Shown: positions 1-9,265, counted from the stretch's first letter. The stretch is DNA of 64,000 nucleotides from Streptomyces sp. NBC_01571 (GCF_026339875.1 NZ_JAPEPZ010000003.1:62001-126000); one strand, 5' to 3'. Numbers and translations are program-made. The notes: generated from the letters alone by a model not told the origin.

Positions 1-281
1 AATCGCGGTACCGCCCGGCCGAGTGGCGCGGTGCGGTCGGCATACCTTCTAGTGCGATACAGGGAGAGACATGTCGGTCATTAAACAGCTCGATCGGCCG
101 CGCAGCAATCCAGCATCAGTCGCGACTCGCCTCGGATGAGGTCCACCACCCGTCCCGCGTGTCGGCAAACGAACGTGGACAACACGCGTGGGGCGCCGCG
201 CGGTCCGGCCCCGGCCGTGCCTTGGACAGGGCGTTGCTCTCTTCAACGGGGGCTGTCGGTGGCGGTTCGTAGGCTGCGCGC

Positions 282-1685
282 GTGAACATCGACGATCTCT
301 ACTGGCAGGCGCGCCATCACGGCGGCGTATCCCCGCGGATGGTGCGAACCCTCCTCGACCTGGGGCAGTTGGAGCTGTTGATCCAGGCGGCGCAGGAGCG
401 CGGGGACTGGAACTGCGCGCAGGCGGCGGCGCGTGAGTTGTGCGCGGCCGCGGAGTTCGAGCGGGCGCTGGCGCTGTTGGTCCCTTTCACCGATGTCGGC
501 TGGCGGGCCGCCGAGTGGACCACCGCCGAGATCATGATCCGGCGGGGCGAGGGCGATGAGGCGCTCGCGATGGTCCGCCCGGACGCGGCCGAGAGGGCCA
601 ACGGCCACGCGTGCGCGCGATACGCCGAGCTTGCGGTGATGGCCGGGCGGTGCGACGAGGCCATCGGGGTGCTCACGCCCCATCTCGGGGAGGCGTGGCT
701 GCTGTCGCACCTCATCAAGGTGACCGAGGGCCAGGGACGGGACGACGAGGTCCTGGACCTCCTCACCAGGGCGGCGGAGCGCGCAGAGGGCGAGTCGACG
801 GGCCGGCTGGACGGGTGGCAGGTGCTGCTTGGGATCGCCCAGGTCCTGGAACGCGCCGGGCGTGCGGACGAGGCCGTCGACGTTCTGCGCACCGAAATGG
901 CCTCCGGCCGGCGTCATCCGCTCAACTTCCCGGAGTATTACGCGAAACTCCTGGCCCGGCAGGGGTTGATCGAGGAGCTGGGAGCCCTCGCCGCCGACGA
1001 GCACTACGCCACCTTCGACGTGTATGCGAAAGCGCTGGAAGACGCCGGGCGGGCGCCCGAGGCCGAGGCCCTGCTGCGCGAACGTATCGGAGCCCACGAT
1101 CACCCGAAGGACCGTGTGGCGCTGATACACCTCCTTGTCCGCCAGGACAGGATCGACGAGGCCGTCGAGACCGGCCGGCCCACGTATGGCTACTACGACT
1201 GCTGGAACCTGCTCCATTGGGCGCTGGAACTGCTCGTCGACGACGGCCGCCCCGGCCGAGCCCTCGAACTCCTGGAAGAGTTCGCCGGCGCATACGCCGA
1301 GGGACACCCGGATGGCGTCCTGCACCTGAGGCTCTGGCTGCTCGGCGAAGCGGGCCGCTGCCCGGAGGGCATCGCTCAGGCCATCGCCCTCAACGAGGAG
1401 GAGCCCGGCGAGTGGGACACCGCGTTGGCGCGACTGCTGGAGCGCGACGGCCAACTGGAAGCTGCCCTGGCGCTTCTGCGCTCATCCACCCACCATCTGG
1501 CCGACCTCGACTTGGCCGACATGCTGATCCAGCACGGCCGTCCGGCCGAGGCCCTCGCCGCCATCCCCACGATCGCAGAAGGTCGGGCGGCCGCCGAACG
1601 GCGGGAACGGGAAAGGGCGCAGCGGCAGGAGCAGGACGACCCCTGGGGCGGCGTGGGCGAGTTTGCCCAGGAGCCCCCGCTGTAG
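282..1685 (+). CDS. TPR-like helical repeat protein
   Basis: The 467-aa product consists almost entirely of short amphipathic helix pairs with the TPR-type spacing of small and large residues (for example GRCDEAIGVL, GRADEAVDVL, GRPGRALELL, GRPAEALAAI). It ends in a charged tail, AAAERRERERAQRQEQDD. There is no signal peptide or membrane segment, so a cytoplasmic protein-interaction scaffold is likely; the partner is unknown. The start is a GTG at 282. A TAGGCT-like -10 lies only about 7 nt upstream and no Shine-Dalgarno is visible, which suggests a leaderless mRNA. The last ~94 bp reappear as a decayed copy at 15205-15298. The family call is firm; the role is not known. Confidence 0.8.
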   Translation: MNIDDLYWQARHHGGVSPRMVRTLLDLGQLELLIQAAQERGDWNCAQAAARELCAAAEFERALALLVPFTDVGWRAAEWTTAEIMIRRGEGDEALAMVRPDAAERANGHACARYAELAVMAGRCDEAIGVLTPHLGEAWLLSHLIKVTEGQGRDDEVLDLLTRAAERAEGESTGRLDGWQVLLGIAQVLERAGRADEAVDVLRTEMASGRRHPLNFPEYYAKLLARQGLIEELGALAADEHYATFDVYAKALEDAGRAPEAEALLRERIGAHDHPKDRVALIHLLVRQDRIDEAVETGRPTYGYYDCWNLLHWALELLVDDGRPGRALELLEEFAGAYAEGHPDGVLHLRLWLLGEAGRCPEGIAQAIALNEEEPGEWDTALARLLERDGQLEAALALLRSSTHHLADLDLADMLIQHGRPAEALAAIPTIAEGRAAAERRERERAQRQEQDDPWGGVGEFAQEPPL

Positions 1686-1786
1686 GTGTCGTGCGCCGCG
1701 GACGTTCGTCTCGCTCCGGCCCTCCCTGTGGGCCGATCGGGTGAACTGTCGCGGGCGGGAGAACCCTCTGCCTGCGGCCGTGCGTC

Positions 1787-2005
1787 GTGCCGGGTGTGGA
1801 AGCGATCAACGAAGTACACGTATCGGAGTCCGGTCTGGTCGTGGTCGACGTGGCAGCCGCCGACGACCAGACCGCCTTCGCCTTCCAGGCGGCCCTGACC
1901 GGAATGTGGGCAGCCACCTCGGTGGAACGCACGACCCGGGACCCCGGACAGCCCGGCGTACGACTGCGCTGCTACCTCGACATGCGCCAACGCCTCAGCC
2001 CCTGA
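1787..2005 (+). CDS. DUF6207 family small protein
   Basis: This 72-aa protein has the pattern I associate with the Streptomyces DUF6207 family: INEVHVSESGLVVVDVAAADD, then FAFQAALTGMWA, then TRDPGQPGVRLRCYLDMRQ. The start is GTG 1787; a second in-frame GTG at 1796 would remove three residues and cannot be excluded. Its function is unknown. Genes of this family usually occur in several copies in Streptomyces accessory regions, which fits this context. Confidence 0.75.
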   Translation: MPGVEAINEVHVSESGLVVVDVAAADDQTAFAFQAALTGMWAATSVERTTRDPGQPGVRLRCYLDMRQRLSP

Positions 2006-2199
2006 CTCGGGGTGCCAGGCCACGCCCGCCTCGCCGTGCCGCCGTACGGCTGCATGACGCCGTCCGGACCGGAGCCTGCGGCCGGCGAGGTCCGCGGCGC
2101 CTGCAGGCGACCCGCAGGGAACTTTCCCATAACGTCCAAAAGGTTGCATAAACCGCTCTACACTCATCGCGCAACTCGCACCATTTCAAGGGGGATTCC

Positions 2200-2472
2200 T
2201 TGTACGCACGTCTTGCCGCCTCGGCCGTCGTGGTCGCTGTCGCCGGCCTCGTCTTCAGCGCACCGGCCGCCTCGGCAGCGGCCGCGCTGCCGTCCACCAA
2301 CACCTCACACCACTGCGTCCATCACACGACCGGCCTGTGCGGCTGGACCCACCATCAGAAGCCCAAGAACAAGACCGAGACGGCGAAGTGCAAGGACGCT
2401 TCCCTGTCCTACTCGCGGCACTCACAGGGGACCTGCTCCCACCACCACGGCGTCAAGTACTGGTTCAAGTAG
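2200..2472 (+). CDS. Secreted DUF3761-like small protein
   Basis: This 90-aa protein starts at TTG 2200, preceded by a good AAGGGGGA ribosome site. Residues 1-28 form a Sec signal peptide ending in an AxA cleavage site (APAASAAAA). The mature part has four Cys and the signature TAKCKDASLSYSRHSQGTCSHHHGV, typical of DUF3761 proteins. It should be exported. No enzymatic residues are evident and the function is unknown. A perfect 13-bp hairpin follows the stop codon. Confidence 0.8.
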   Translation: MYARLAASAVVVAVAGLVFSAPAASAAAALPSTNTSHHCVHHTTGLCGWTHHQKPKNKTETAKCKDASLSYSRHSQGTCSHHHGVKYWFK

Positions 2473-2488
2473 GCCCCAGAGGCCAGGT

Positions 2489-2522
2489 AGGTCGCCTGCT
2501 CCACACCCAGAGCAGGCGACCT
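2489..2522 (+). terminator. Hairpin terminator after the DUF3761 gene
   Basis: There is a perfect 13-bp inverted repeat (AGGTCGCCTGCTC / GAGCAGGCGACCT) with an 8-nt loop, 16 nt after the stop codon. No T-run follows, as is usual in Streptomyces. Confidence 0.75.
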
Positions 2523-2815
2523 GCCCGCATCCACTGACCCGCTGGCCAGGTGGTCGGCCCCCCGGTGGCCGACGGAACCTGGGCTGATCGCGGAAGTCGG
2601 CTCCGAGGTCGCCCGCGACGCCGTATTCACGTGACCACCGCGTCCGCTCCCGACTCCTGAAGCTCCTGGCCGACGTCTGCTCCCAGCCCAGGCGCTGGTC
2701 CGGGCACTTCCACGGCCGTACCAGGACACCCCGCGTGCAACGCGGCATCCCTATTTGGGGTGGACTGGCCCAGTTCAGCGTGACCGTTCCCCCGCTCAAG
2801 ATCGTTGATCAAGCC

Positions 2816-3361
2816 ATGCGAAAAATGATCAAGGACCTGACGGTCGGTGCCGTGCTCGCGGGCGTGTTCGCCCTGCCCGGAGCCTCGCCGGCATCCGCCA
2901 CGGCCTCATCCTTGACGCCGCTGACCGCAGGCACCATCGCCACCGCCACGACTCCCAGCTCGCCCGCCAGTCACGCCCGCTTGACGCCAGGCACTCGCCC
3001 GGCTCGCCGCCGCCGGCATCCAGCGCCCCGTCGGCCGTACCTCCCTCGAAGGCGTACGTGCCCGCACCATCCAGGGGGTCATCGCACTCAAGAGGGCCAG
3101 CCGCTGCACGATCACCATCACCGGCGGCACCGAGTCCGGCCACAGTGCCGGCCCCCGCTCCCACGCCCGCGGATACAAGCTCGATCTGCGCACCCACCAC
3201 GAGGGGGCCTGCCTCACCCGCTGGATCAAGACCACCCAGCACAAGGGCAACCCGCGCGGCAACGACCCCCGCTGGTACGGCAACCTCAACGGCATCACCC
3301 TCGACTACGTCTACGAAACCCCCAGGCGCGGCGGCGTCCACTGGGACATCACCTTCGTCTG
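2816..3361 (+). pseudogene. Frameshifted secreted M15-like peptidase gene
   Basis: An ATG at 2816 opens a clear signal peptide (MIKDLTVGAVLAGVFALPGASPASA). That frame then degenerates into Arg/Pro-rich sequence. From about 2985 another frame becomes the coherent one: LARLAAAGIQRPVGRTSLEGV, then ITITGGTESGHSAGPRSHARGYKLDL, ending WDITFV at 3361. The segment TGGTESGH...SHARGYKLDL resembles the zinc-binding H...D core of M15-type D-Ala peptidases. The coherent frame has stops at 2913, 2922 and 2982, so more than one shift separates the two halves. I read this as a broken secreted cell-wall hydrolase gene; the M15 assignment is tentative. Confidence 0.55.
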
Positions 3362-3416
3362 AGACATCGCGCGAACGGATCCCGGGGAGCCGGCAAGCCT
3401 TCGAGTATCCGAGCGA

Positions 3417-3446
3417 GGGCCGGCGCGACATTGTGTCGCCCGGCCC
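3417..3446 (+). terminator. GC-rich hairpin
   Basis: An inverted repeat GGGCCGGCGCGAC / GTCGCCCGGCCC with one bulged base lies about 55 nt after the broken secreted-protein gene. The rest of 3362-3712 shows no gene. Confidence 0.5.
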
Positions 3447-4740
3447 CCGCCCTGCCCGAGCGGCTCCGAAGGTCCGACCTCACCAAAGATGCCGGCCTTG
3501 CGCCGCAGCGCGTTCTCCAGGTCTCCCGTCCTCGCGGGTGTCTCATCGGCTCAAGTGGACACCGCGACGGCTCCTGTACGGCAACCGGCTCACCTACCCC
3601 CCCTCGTCGTTGAGCGCGCGTAGCGCGCGGGGATGCGCTTCTTCGGCCCTCTCTGTGACGCGGGGCTGTTGTGTCCTGCTTGGTGCCTGGAGGACTCTGA
3701 CATCATGCGGCCGTGATCACTGCGGACGACGACCTGCTGACCGGCCTCGACGAAGTGGAGTGGTCGAACCTGAACCATGCCTACGGGACGGCCGCCGATG
3801 TCCCCGGCCAACTGCGCGCCCTGTGCGGAGACGACGAGCTGGCACGACAGCAGGCCGTCAGCAGCCTGTTCGATCATCTCGCGCACCAGGGCAGTCGCTG
3901 TCAGGCATCTCCGTACGCGGTGCCGTTCCTTGCCCGGATAGCTCTCGCCGGCCCGGACCGGGCGCGTGAGGACGCGTTGGAGCTCCTGACCGGCCTTGCG
4001 GTCAACTGGGACGAGGAGCGCGAGATCATCGACGGGGCCGACATCGCCGCTTGGCGCGCGGAGGCCGCCGAGAACTCCTCCGACAAGCTTCTCCCCCTGT
4101 ACGAGGAGGCTCTGGCCACCGAGCAGGACGAGCAGCGGCGCCGGAACCTACAAGACATCCGGGACTGGGTGGCGGCCGGGAATCCGGTCGATGCCCGTGA
4201 CTCTTCGATGCGTTCGTACAACGCCGTCCTTGCCGAACTTCCCGCCCTGCTCGATCTCTTGGATGACGAGAATCCCCGGGTCCGCACCAGGACCGCCTAC
4301 CTGCTGGCCTGGTTTCCCGAACTGGCGGACACTTCCCTACCTCGCCTGCTTGGCCGTGCTGCGCACGAGGCGAATGTCGTCGCGAAGGCCACCTCGCTTG
4401 TAGCTGTAGGCATCCTCGGTACGACGGCTCTCCCGGGGACCCTCGCCGACGATCTGGATGCCGAGGACGGCCTCGTACGCTGGGCGGCCGCCATCGCCAT
4501 CGCCCAAACCGCCCGTGGCGCAGCCGCGGAACTCGACGGTCCGCTCCTCGACCGGGCCGTAGCCGAACTCGCTGCCGCGGCCGCGGCCCCTGCGCCTGTC
4601 CCCGCAACCGACTACAGCCAGGGCGACTTCCACGGCCACACCGCTGACGTCCTGCTGGCCCTTCCACCCTCCCCCACCTCACGCGCCGCGGTCGCCGCCT
4701 GCCTGCCGTCCGTCAGCACGTCACAAAGAGCATTTACCGG

Positions 4741-6270
4741 TAGTTCGTTAAATCCGGAGGTAGAGGTCAATGCCCTGTCCGGTGGTGACCGCGTCGATCA
4801 GGGCCTGGAGTTCATGGGGTGGGTCCGTGTCCGTCCATGCTTGCCACCAGCGGGTGAGGGTGATGGCTGGGGTGAGCCAGGACCGGATGGCGCGTAAGGC
4901 CCTGGGCCAACAGGGCTGTTGGGCCTGGAGGGGTATGTCTGGTCCCCCTCTCTGGTCCCTCCCCGGGACAGGGGTCCGGCGCGGTGGCATCCAGCGGTCC
5001 GGGTGGGGCGAACCATTGATCCCAGCAGAAGGAGAAGGCGCAGTTGACCAGGGTCTGGTGGCGGCGGATGGCGCGGTCGGAGCGGACTTGGAAGTCGGCC
5101 CAGCCGAGTTCGTCCTTGATCTGTTTGTAGCTCTGCTCGATCCACGGCCGTAGGCCGTAGAGGCGGACGATCTCGGCGAGGTCGGCCGGCTGGTGCGGGC
5201 CGGTGGAGGCGTGGGGTGCGTCGGGGTGGGGCAGGTTGGTGGCCAAATACCAGGTGGCCTTCTCGGGCAGCCGGGCCGGGTCGGTGGTGGCCACGACCAG
5301 CCGGCACGGTGAGTCGGGGCCGTAGCCGCCCAGCCGGGCATCGGCGGCCCACCAGGTCTCGGTGTGCCCGTCGCGGAAGTGACGCTCCACGGGTGTCCAG
5401 TCGCCGGGACGCTTGGCATCGCGCCAGGTCAGGGCCTGTGCCGCTTCGATGGGGGTATGCGGCTGGTCGGCCCGGGCCCAGGTGCCGCGGTGTGGTTTGA
5501 GCGCCACCACGTAGGCCAGGCCGGCCTCGCGCAGTGCGAGATACCAGTCGTCGCTGACGGAGTAGGCGCAGTCGGCGATCACCGCCCGGCAGCCGAAGCC
5601 CGCCTCCTTCCCCCGGGCCGCGAGGGCGGCTGACAGTTGCGGTTTTGTGCGGAAGGCCGGGTCGCAGCGGCCGCGGGTGAAGTGGTGGGCAGGGGTGTAG
5701 GGCCTCGCGTGCAGCGGGTAGTAGACGCGGCCGTCGGTCCACAGCGTGGTCACCGTGACGATGCCGTTGTCCGTCTTGCCCAGCCGGCCCAGCCACTGCC
5801 TGCCCACGTGCGCGGTCGCCGTGCCGTCCTTGCGGTCTCCGGAATCGTCGATCACGATGACCCCGCCGTCGTGCGGAGCCGTCGCCGCATCCTCACGCAG
5901 CAGCTCAAGCCGCCGGTCGTTGACCAGTTCGGCTTCCCAGGGCGACTCGGACAGGAAGAACTGCAGCCGCTGCACCCCCGGCATCCCCGCACCGGCCACC
6001 GGCTCCGCCCCGGCCAGGCAGGTGATCGTCTTGTTTCGCTCCCGCGGCGCCAGCAGCCCGGTGAGATACTCCCGAAAACCCCGCCGCTGGGCCAGGCTGA
6101 AGAAGAGGTCGTCGAACCGGGCCGCGTACTCCTCCAACGGACCGGGCGCGGGCGGACACGGACGGCGAGCAGTCATCCTCAGCCCCCAACAGAGCAGTTG
6201 ACTCCTACCACCGGCCTACGACCAACCCGACCAGTCGTCAACCCACACCGCCACCGGATTTAACGAACTA
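4741..6270 (-). mobile_element. IS701-family insertion sequence
   Basis: The element is 1,530 bp, bounded by 17-bp perfect inverted repeats (TAGTTCGTTAAATCCGG and its complement), with similarity continuing a few bases inward. It is flanked by a direct duplication CCGG (4737-4740 and 6271-6274). The symmetric target TTACCGGTAA makes the outer repeats look longer than they are. It holds one transposase gene on the minus strand. Confidence 0.9.
4748..6176 (-). pseudogene. IS701-family DDE transposase, frameshifted
   Basis: From ATG 6176 the frame encodes a typical IS701-family transposase: RRGFREYLTGLLAPRERNKTITCLAG, the first acidic motif GVIVIDDSGDRKDG, ADCAYSVSDDWY, and a C-terminal YGLRPWIEQSYKQIKDELGWADFQVR. 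Near 4960, in a run of C residues, this frame loses sense. The expected tail (WPRALRAIRSWLTPAITLTRWWQAW... IDLYLRI) continues in the +1 frame to TAA 4748, inside the inverted repeat. An indel therefore probably inactivates the last ~70 residues. Confidence 0.8.
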
Positions 6271-6527
6271 CCGGTAAGGCGAAGGCGGTCCTGCCGGACC
6301 TGTTCCCCAGCCCCCTGCCCGATCCCCGTCCCCCGTACGCGAGCCTCCCCAGATCCCAGCAGCAGCTTCTGTACGCCCTCGCCGACCTCAGCGAAGGTTG
6401 GTGGAACACCGCGGGTGACATCGGCGAGAAACTCACCACCTACGGGCTTCCGGCCACTCACGCTGGGCTGCGCGCGTACCTCGGGCTTCCCTTGGTCGAC
6501 CGCGACTGCTGGCCGCCTGAAAACTGA

Positions 6528-6903
6528 GCACGCGGACGGCGAGCACACCTGGGAACTGCCCCTGCCGATCATGAGACTGCTCGGTACCACCCGAGTCGTT
6601 GACGCGGTGGGGGTCGCGGTGGTCTGAGGCGATCCCGGGTGGGGAACAGCTGCGGCCGTTCCCCACCGGTCAGCAACCGGCGTTGTGGACGGGTGCGGGA
6701 TCACCGGCAGGTGATCTGCGGGATCATGCACCGGGTGCGAATCGGTGTGTAGTGGCGGCCCGCCAGAACGATTCGGCCCCTGGAAGGTAGTCGGATCTGG
6801 TGAGTAGGCGTGTAACGATGATCGGCCTCGCGACCTCCATCGCTTCGAAAGACTAGGCTGACTTCTGTGCGGGCCGGTTACAGGGAGCGGGGAGGCTGGG
6901 GCC
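6528..6903. other. Intergenic stretch, no gene seen
   Basis: No coherent coding frame or RNA fold was recognised. The last 60 nt contain a TAGGCT -10-like hexamer (about 6856) and a GGGAGG-type ribosome site just before the ATG at 6904, so the promoter of the nucleotidyltransferase pair probably lies here. Confidence 0.4.
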
Positions 6904-7251
6904 ATGGGTGAAGGGCTATCGGGGGTATCGGTCTCTTCTCGCTGGGCTCCTGCCGAGGGTCAGCTGCCTGGTGATCTTGCTGTACTCACCGGTCCTACCC
7001 GCGGCGTCGTGGAACTTCCGCTGCATCTGGCGTGGTCCGGGCTGCGCGCGTTCGATCTTGGCGACGAGAAGCTGCTTCTGGGCATGTACCGGATCGTTTT
7101 GCTCAACGGCAGGTACGAGGACTACACCCGTTACTTGGACGCCGCGCTGCTGGTAGCCCACTGGCCCATCCTGCGCAAGATGCTGGGCCGTGGCGTACGC
7201 ACCGCCTGGGAGGACCGCTTCACGCAGCTGCGGCCGGCGGCCGCAGCGTGA
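6904..7251 (+). CDS. Conserved partner of the AbiEii-like nucleotidyltransferase
   Basis: This 115-aa protein (KLLLGMYRIVLLNGRYEDYTRYLDAALLVAHWPILRKMLGRGVRTAWEDRFTQL) has a GGGAGCGGGGAGG ribosome site upstream. I know similar short actinobacterial proteins encoded directly before nucleotidyltransferase genes but no experimental function. Its stop overlaps the next start (GTGA, 7248-7251), so the two are translationally coupled. By position it could be the antitoxin or accessory part of a type IV-like pair. It has no obvious DNA-binding motif, unlike classical AbiEi. Confidence 0.65.
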   Translation: MGEGLSGVSVSSRWAPAEGQLPGDLAVLTGPTRGVVELPLHLAWSGLRAFDLGDEKLLLGMYRIVLLNGRYEDYTRYLDAALLVAHWPILRKMLGRGVRTAWEDRFTQLRPAAAA

Positions 7252-7922
7252 CCCTGTCCGGCCTGCCCGACCATCATCGCCGCCTGCTCTCCGACGCGCT
7301 TGCCGCCGGACACCCCTACGGGCTCGCCCTGATGGGCGGCTACGCGGTCCAGGCGCACGGCATCGTGCACCGGCCCAGCCAGGACCTCGACTTCGCCACC
7401 GAGCACCCGGCATCCATGCACGAGATCATCGACCAGATCACCCAGTCCCTCAGCAGCCGGGGCTGGCGCATCACCGTCATCGACGTGGCCCCGCTCAAGG
7501 CACGATTCCTCGCCACCGACCCAGACACGGAAGCCACCTGCGAAGTGGATCTCCTCAAAGAAGTCCTCTGGCGCCCTCCCGTCATGCTGGACGTCGGACC
7601 CGTGCTGGACGACCTCATCGGGACGAAAGTACGCGCTCTGGGAGACCGCGGTCTCGCCCGCGACGCCATCGACGTCCACGCCGCCCGCCACCACTACACC
7701 ATCCCCCAGCTGGAAAACCTCGCAGCCAGACGCCCAGAAGAATTCGACCTCCAGGAGCTCCACGACCGGCTGGAAAGCCTGGAATGGATCAGTGATGCCG
7801 AGTTCGAGGCGTATGGATTGGACTCCGCCGGGATCGCCGAACTACGTCACTGGGCCCAGAAGTGGCTGGAGGATCTCGCACAGCGGCTCGCCGAGCCCTA
7901 CCAAGAGCCTTTCGACGAGTAG
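7248..7922 (+). CDS. AbiEii/AbiGii-like nucleotidyltransferase
   Basis: The GTG at 7248, overlapping the upstream stop, gives 224 aa. The nucleotidyltransferase signature is visible at residues 23-50: LMGGYAVQAHGIVHRPSQDLDFATE, with the Gly-Gly motif and the D-x-D metal-binding pair. A third carboxylate candidate lies in TCEVDLLKE, followed by LDDLIGTKVRALGDRGLARDAIDVHA, typical of the AbiEii/MenT class. Such enzymes transfer nucleotides to tRNA or other targets and act as toxins or phage abortive-infection effectors. That the pair works this way here is inference. Confidence 0.75.
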   Translation: MTLSGLPDHHRRLLSDALAAGHPYGLALMGGYAVQAHGIVHRPSQDLDFATEHPASMHEIIDQITQSLSSRGWRITVIDVAPLKARFLATDPDTEATCEVDLLKEVLWRPPVMLDVGPVLDDLIGTKVRALGDRGLARDAIDVHAARHHYTIPQLENLAARRPEEFDLQELHDRLESLEWISDAEFEAYGLDSAGIAELRHWAQKWLEDLAQRLAEPYQEPFDE

Positions 7923-8043
7923 CAATCGCCTCAGCAGCCCGGACCCGCAGCCCGCTCAAAGGCCAGCTGGGGGCGCAATCGCCTGAAAAATTTGCAGTGC
8001 GCCGGGGTCATGCGCCGCTGACTTCGCTCTGCGAAATGCCCGC

Positions 8044-8069
8044 GCTCCCGGCCGGGGACGGCCGGGAGC
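8044..8069. terminator. Bidirectional terminator between convergent genes
   Basis: A perfect 10-bp stem (GCTCCCGGCC / GGCCGGGAGC) with a 6-nt loop lies between the ends of the nucleotidyltransferase gene and the convergent lsr2 gene. Confidence 0.75.
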
Positions 8070-8094
8070 GTCTCGGTGAGGGAATTATGTGCAG

Positions 8095-8427
8095 TCAGTG
8101 GGCTTTGCGGTAAGCCTCATGGATGCTGGCCGGGACACGACCGCGGTCGTTGACCTCGTAATTGTTGGCTCTGGCCCAGGTCCGGAGCTCCTCAGAGCTC
8201 GGCCCGTCGACCGGCGCCTTACGTGCTCTACCGGCTCCGCTCGCCCGACCGGTCTTACGGCCCTTCTCGATGAAGGGGGCAAGTGCCTCGAACAGCTTGT
8301 CATAGTTGTCCGAGACCAAGTCGATCTCATAACTCACGCCGTCGAGGGAAAAGGTGTGCGTACGCACCTCGTCAGTTTCTGCGCCCGTGAGGTCATCCGT
8401 GTAAACGGTAACAATTTTCTGAGCCAT
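8095..8427 (-). CDS. lsr2: Lsr2 nucleoid-associated protein
   Basis: This 110-aa protein has the complete Lsr2 layout. The N-terminal dimerisation/oligomerisation strand region is MAQKIVTVYTDDLTGAE...TFSLDGVSYEIDLVSDNYDKL. A basic linker (GRKTGRASGAGRARK) follows, then the C-terminal AT-hook-like domain SSEELRTWARANNYEVNDRGRVPASIHEAYRKAH with the RGR DNA-minor-groove motif. Lsr2 bridges AT-rich, often horizontally acquired DNA and silences it. It lies next to a lower-GC gene (8546-9265). The start is ATG 8427, directly downstream of a consensus promoter. Confidence 0.95.
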   Translation of the reverse strand: MAQKIVTVYTDDLTGAETDEVRTHTFSLDGVSYEIDLVSDNYDKLFEALAPFIEKGRKTGRASGAGRARKAPVDGPSSEELRTWARANNYEVNDRGRVPASIHEAYRKAH

Positions 8428-8433
8428 ACGGGG

Positions 8434-8462
8434 ATGGTACCGACTTTCCTCCCGGCGTCCAA
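8434..8462 (-). promoter_or_regulatory. Leaderless lsr2 promoter
   Basis: Read on the minus strand, TTGGAC and TACCAT are separated by exactly 17 nt. The -10 box ends 6 nt before the ATG, so transcription should start at or next to the start codon (leaderless mRNA). Confidence 0.65.
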
Positions 8463-8545
8463 CCCGAACCTTCTGAAGCTGACGGATCCAGACCGGATGC
8501 CCTGCAGATGAATCGTAACGAACAGCGTGGAAAGGCCTGAGAGCC

Positions 8546-9265
8546 GTGGATATGTCGATGGCTAGCTTCGCTGAAGCTCCAGACGCAAAGTACTACCCAG
8601 AGCTAGTGGCGTATGGTGGTCTGTCTCAGGCGCTTCGGCGCCTTGAGGAAGACCGTGGTCTCGACCTTGGAGACGTACGACCTGCCTCGGATCGAGGGCT
8701 CAGCGTGTATCGCACTGCCGAGGCTGCTTCGAGTCGTGGACTCATCAGAATTAGCACGGTCCTGAACCGGAGAGCCTTTTCAATCTCCATGGACAGTGCC
8801 GAGGGTGATTTCGTCTGGGCAAACGGGAGCACGACCACTCTGGGAGACGTTGCAGAAGTTATCGACGCATGGCGGAGCGGTGTACTTCTTGCGCCTCTGC
8901 GTGAGTGCTTTCCATTCATCGAGTTTTCCAAAATGGCTGAAGGTTACGAGTGCGGCGCACCTGCGGAAACCGCTTGGGGTATCCTTTTGGCGGATGATAA
9001 CCGCATCTCTCAAGAGATGCTGGCCGCACTGCGGTCAAACTCTCGCTTGAGTGGCATGTTTCCGTTCTTCTCTCACGACGTCTTGCGGTTGGCTATTGAT
9101 CCCTTTAAGAGGGATGCTGGTGAGATACGCATCGAACCGCAGGGTAACGGTCGCTTTTCTGTGCAATCATCGTCTGATGGTGAGATTTTGGCTGATGTCG
9201 AATTGGCTGATCTCGCCGACACGGCTTCATCGTTTTTCGATTCCCGTGGTGAGCTGCGATCGTAA
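8546..9265 (+). CDS. DUF6193-like protein
   Basis: This 239-aa protein (YYPELVAYGGLSQALRRLEEDRGLDLGDVRPASDR... TTLGDVAEVIDAWRSGVLLAPLRECFPFIEFSKMAEGYECG) matches my memory of the Streptomyces DUF6193 family, often labelled a natural-product biosynthesis protein without biochemical support. Codon use is visibly less G/C-rich at third positions than in neighbouring genes, suggesting later acquisition and fitting its place beside lsr2. The start used is GTG 8546; two in-frame ATGs follow within 5 codons. Confidence 0.6.
   Translation: MDMSMASFAEAPDAKYYPELVAYGGLSQALRRLEEDRGLDLGDVRPASDRGLSVYRTAEAASSRGLIRISTVLNRRAFSISMDSAEGDFVWANGSTTTLGDVAEVIDAWRSGVLLAPLRECFPFIEFSKMAEGYECGAPAETAWGILLADDNRISQEMLAALRSNSRLSGMFPFFSHDVLRLAIDPFKRDAGEIRIEPQGNGRFSVQSSSDGEILADVELADLADTASSFFDSRGELRS

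Larger units (their letters stand above)
3713..6527 (+). pseudogene. HEAT-repeat protein gene interrupted by an IS
   Basis: The 5' part (3713-4740) encodes helical HEAT-like repeats: YAVPFLARIAL, AELPALLDLLDDENPRVRTRTAYLLAWFPE, LVRWAAAIAIAQTA. It is cut after the codons for QRAFTG. The 3' part resumes at 6275 and ends at TGA 6525-6527 (KAKAVLPDLFPSPLP... LLYALADLSEGWWNTAGDIGEKLTTYG). Removing the 1,530-bp element plus one 4-bp target copy restores a single open frame of 426 codons, so the interruption is clean and probably recent. This HEAT-type family is common in Streptomyces and has no assigned activity. A 39-bp stretch of it (around 4671-4709) is also found near 34334. Confidence 0.85.

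Noticed and set aside
1..281. 22-codon ORF at 71 behind AGGGAGAG, and longer antisense frames
   Set aside because: The peptide has no recognisable feature and the antisense frames are Arg-rich; no support for a gene.
6660..6790. Cobalamin-riboswitch-like string before the nucleotidyltransferase pair
   Set aside because: Only a short GC-rich similarity; no B12-box or pairing elements could be drawn.
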